DNA of 64,000 nucleotides, taken from contig OY741268.1 of NCBI GenBank assembly GCA_963514095.1, positions 25,991,657-26,055,656 of the forward strand, in the 5' to 3' direction. Position 1 is the stretch's first letter. The number at the start of each line of letters is the position of its first letter. A model generated the notes under the pieces. The model was not told the origin of the DNA. It saw nothing but the letters and a program-made list of their open reading frames with translations, and did not search any database. Shown here piece by piece: positions 62,081 through 64,000 of the stretch. A program made the translations under genes and the position numbers. This stretch comes from Eutrigla gurnardus. Taxonomy: Eukaryota; Chordata; Actinopteri; Perciformes; Triglidae.

Positions 62081-64000
62081 GTGAGTTTGGACTAACTGCT
62101 TGGCTCACACCCAAAGCCATTTTTCTTCCCCAGCAAATAATGGCCCATTTTGTAATTGTAGACATTTTTCCGGTAATGAATGAAATCTGAGTAATTGGGT
62201 TGTATTATGGTTGCACATTTAAAATTTGTAGCCTCTGTCACAGGGTTGACACATACGTCATCTTACCAGCCTCATGTTCATTTTCATTTCAATAGTTGTG
62301 CAATTCAAGCAAAATACCTAAAGCCCTAATGCATGTTTATGTTAAGCCAAATACAATCACCCAAGCCAACATTTGTTTCCCAACGTTTCCCCATATCTGC
62401 ACAATACTATGCAGCCACTTTAACACTACTGTTCATGCATCAATGCTCTTCATTTTCCTTAAGCGGCACTGTAGTTAGGATTTTCTTCTCGATTATTTTT
62501 CCTTCCTCCCCCAATCTTAATATGCATAAGCAGTGCATCAAATCTCCCTCTCTCTGGTACACGAATAAAGCCGGGTATGCACTGTAAATCTTACATGGAC
62601 TGTCTCACTCAGCACAGCTACTATAAGCTGGCCAAATGCACACTCTTCATCTTGTTTTTTGGGACAACAATATGGGAAAAAATCATTGTTTATCTGAAAT
62701 ATTTGGTTACCGTGTTTGCTAAAAACAATTTTGTTTCATATTTCAGTTTTATTGATCTCTGCACATGTGAGATCTCTATAATTTAACCAACGAATGAGAG
62801 AGAGGAACCTTAATTTGAATTTATTCAACATCACAGAGACATCCGTGATTGAAATGATGGCGCCAGCACCAAAATATAAACAGAAGACTGGAACAGATTT
62901 CTCCCTACCGAATGAATGAATCAATACTCTTACCCTGACAGCATATCGATAATATTCACATTACAAACATAACAGGAAGGATGTGCATTTTGTATATATT
63001 TTTTTAATTGTGAACATACAGTACATTGCTGTCCATGAGGTTGTTTTTCGTCGCTGTGTGTGGTCACATCGACTCTTTCTGATTGAGGTTGGACAGCATT
63101 TCTATCACTGCGTGATCGTCTAGCTCACACAGGGTGAGTGCGTTTTGTGTTTTGGTGTGTGTGTAGGATGTGAAAAGACATTTGGACGAGCTGACAGTAG
63201 TTGTATGACTGTGCCTTTTTAAAATTTCAAGTGACTTACTCAGAGAACATCGGTGCCTAACTCTGAGTCACATCCGTAATGGCGATAAAACGCTGCCTCT
63301 CTATCTTCATCTACTGAATGGGTCTAATATCCCGTCTCCTCGGCCAAAGAAGTACAATACTGGAAAGCTGTGGTGGAGTTTTAAATAGTAATTCAGCAAG
63401 TAATCTGGCTGAGGTCACGAAGAAACCTGCAATTTGTATTTCCTGCTTATTCATCCATAGGAATAAGGAAACAAATAATTGCTGCCTTTTGCATTACATC
63501 CACTGTAGAGACACGCATGTAAATGCAATGCAAATCATCCCGCTTTCATCTCGGAGTGCCATCCATGTTTCTTTATTAGATGCCGTTGGCTGAACGTATA
63601 TATTTTAATGTGCTGTTAATTGCAGTGGCATCTTTGCATCAACATAAAGGCTGCTTTGTTTCTAATGAGGAAAATAGCCCCTTGAAGGTTTTTTAATACT
63701 GCATTTAGTGGAAAACATTTTCTCCACGTGTACCATTACAAGCCTATTAATGATGTATTACTTTTTATGAAGTGAATTTATTCATTTTGTATGAATCCAA
63801 ATGTAGTTTCAAGCTAGAATATCAGGCAAAAGAAAAAGTATTTTTCAGAATACAACATAGATGTGAGACGTCTGTGTGAAACTGTTAAGTACTAAATGCA
63901 AGACTACTCAGAAAGGTATTGAGGTGTTGCTGAACATCAGGTGCATGAATGGGTGAATGTCAGTCAACACTGTAAAGCGCTTTGGATAAAAGCGCTATAT
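62081..64000 (+). other. ctnna1: ctnna1 intron 15 (5' part)
   Basis: The intron begins at GTGAGT and reaches the window edge without the next exon. It is AT-rich and non-coding, and ends inside an interspersed repeat. Confidence 0.8.
63944..64000 (+). repeat. Tail of a teleost interspersed repeat (cut by window edge)
   Basis: The text GAATGGGTGAATGTCAGTCA, then TGTAAAGCGCTTTGGATAAA and AGCGCTATAT, is the typical end of a repeat very common in fish genomes, with paired AGCGCT words that can form a hairpin. It continues past the right edge; the family name is not certain. Confidence 0.6.

Larger units (their letters stand above)
10180..64000 (+). other. ctnna1: ctnna1 gene (alpha-E-catenin), 5' three quarters; 3' end outside window
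   Basis: Alpha-catenin links the cadherin/beta-catenin complex to F-actin at adherens junctions and senses tension by unfolding its M domain to recruit vinculin. One non-coding and 14 coding exons are seen, all with AG acceptors and GT donors, and codon phases match across every junction. Joined, they give about 736 codons against roughly 906 for the vertebrate protein, so about 170 C-terminal residues (the rest of the actin-binding domain) are missing to the right. The sequence matches CTNNA1 better than CTNNA2: for example it has VRNAGTEQDLGIQYKALKPE in exon 5, where CTNNA2 is clearly different. The nested antisense lrrtm2 in intron 7 supports the same assignment. Numbering runs 5 residues ahead of human because of an N-terminal insertion. 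Family and paralogue are very secure; the transcription start is only approximate. Confidence 0.96.

Noticed and set aside
61581..62165. 194-residue open frame on the - strand
   Set aside because: It is the antisense shadow of ctnna1 exon 15, whose + strand translation is a near-invariant protein.

Overview
This is a vertebrate nuclear window, almost certainly from a ray-finned fish and probably a percomorph. It has long AT-rich introns with GT-AG borders, CA/GT and CT microsatellites, a tRNA-derived SINE of a type common in spiny-rayed fishes, and two genes whose proteins are nearly identical to vertebrate families. The species cannot be named from the sequence.

The main gene is ctnna1 (alpha-E-catenin) on the + strand. 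A GC-richer promoter and non-coding first exon lie near 9.84-10.32 kb. Fourteen coding exons follow between 12062 and 62080. Every one has consensus splice sites, and together they form one uninterrupted reading frame of about 736 codons. This covers the beta-catenin-binding N-terminal domain, the force-sensitive M domain with its vinculin-binding region, the phosphorylated acidic linker and the first part of the F-actin-binding domain. The last roughly 170 residues lie beyond the right edge. The paralogue call (ctnna1, not ctnna2 or ctnna3) rests on diagnostic stretches such as NINFKWDPKS, VRNAGTEQDLGIQYKALKPE and the DSD-containing linker.

The second gene, lrrtm2, is on the - strand, nested inside ctnna1 intron 7 (25283-45161). 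It encodes a synaptic leucine-rich-repeat membrane protein of about 548 residues. All but its first four coding bases are in one exon (38492-40134). The start codon is in a separate upstream exon ending ATGG at 40785-40782, spliced over a 647-base intron. The same nested arrangement is known in human (LRRTM2 in CTNNA1, LRRTM1 in CTNNA2, LRRTM3 in CTNNA3), so this is an old vertebrate gene pair.

Layout: 1-9.8 kb is upstream non-coding DNA with several interspersed repeats and microsatellites and no recognisable exon. 9.8-25.3 kb holds the ctnna1 promoter and exons 1-7. 25.3-45.2 kb is the large intron with lrrtm2. 45.2-62.1 kb holds exons 8-15. 62.1-64 kb is the start of intron 15 and ends inside another teleost repeat. 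I found no CRISPR array, no bacterial or viral gene and no intact transposon. The main curiosities are the split lrrtm2 start, a 15-base tandem duplication in the alpha-catenin N-terminus, an Arg-to-Cys change in the M domain, a perfect CArG box at the ctnna1 promoter, and a fold-back repeat in intron 13.
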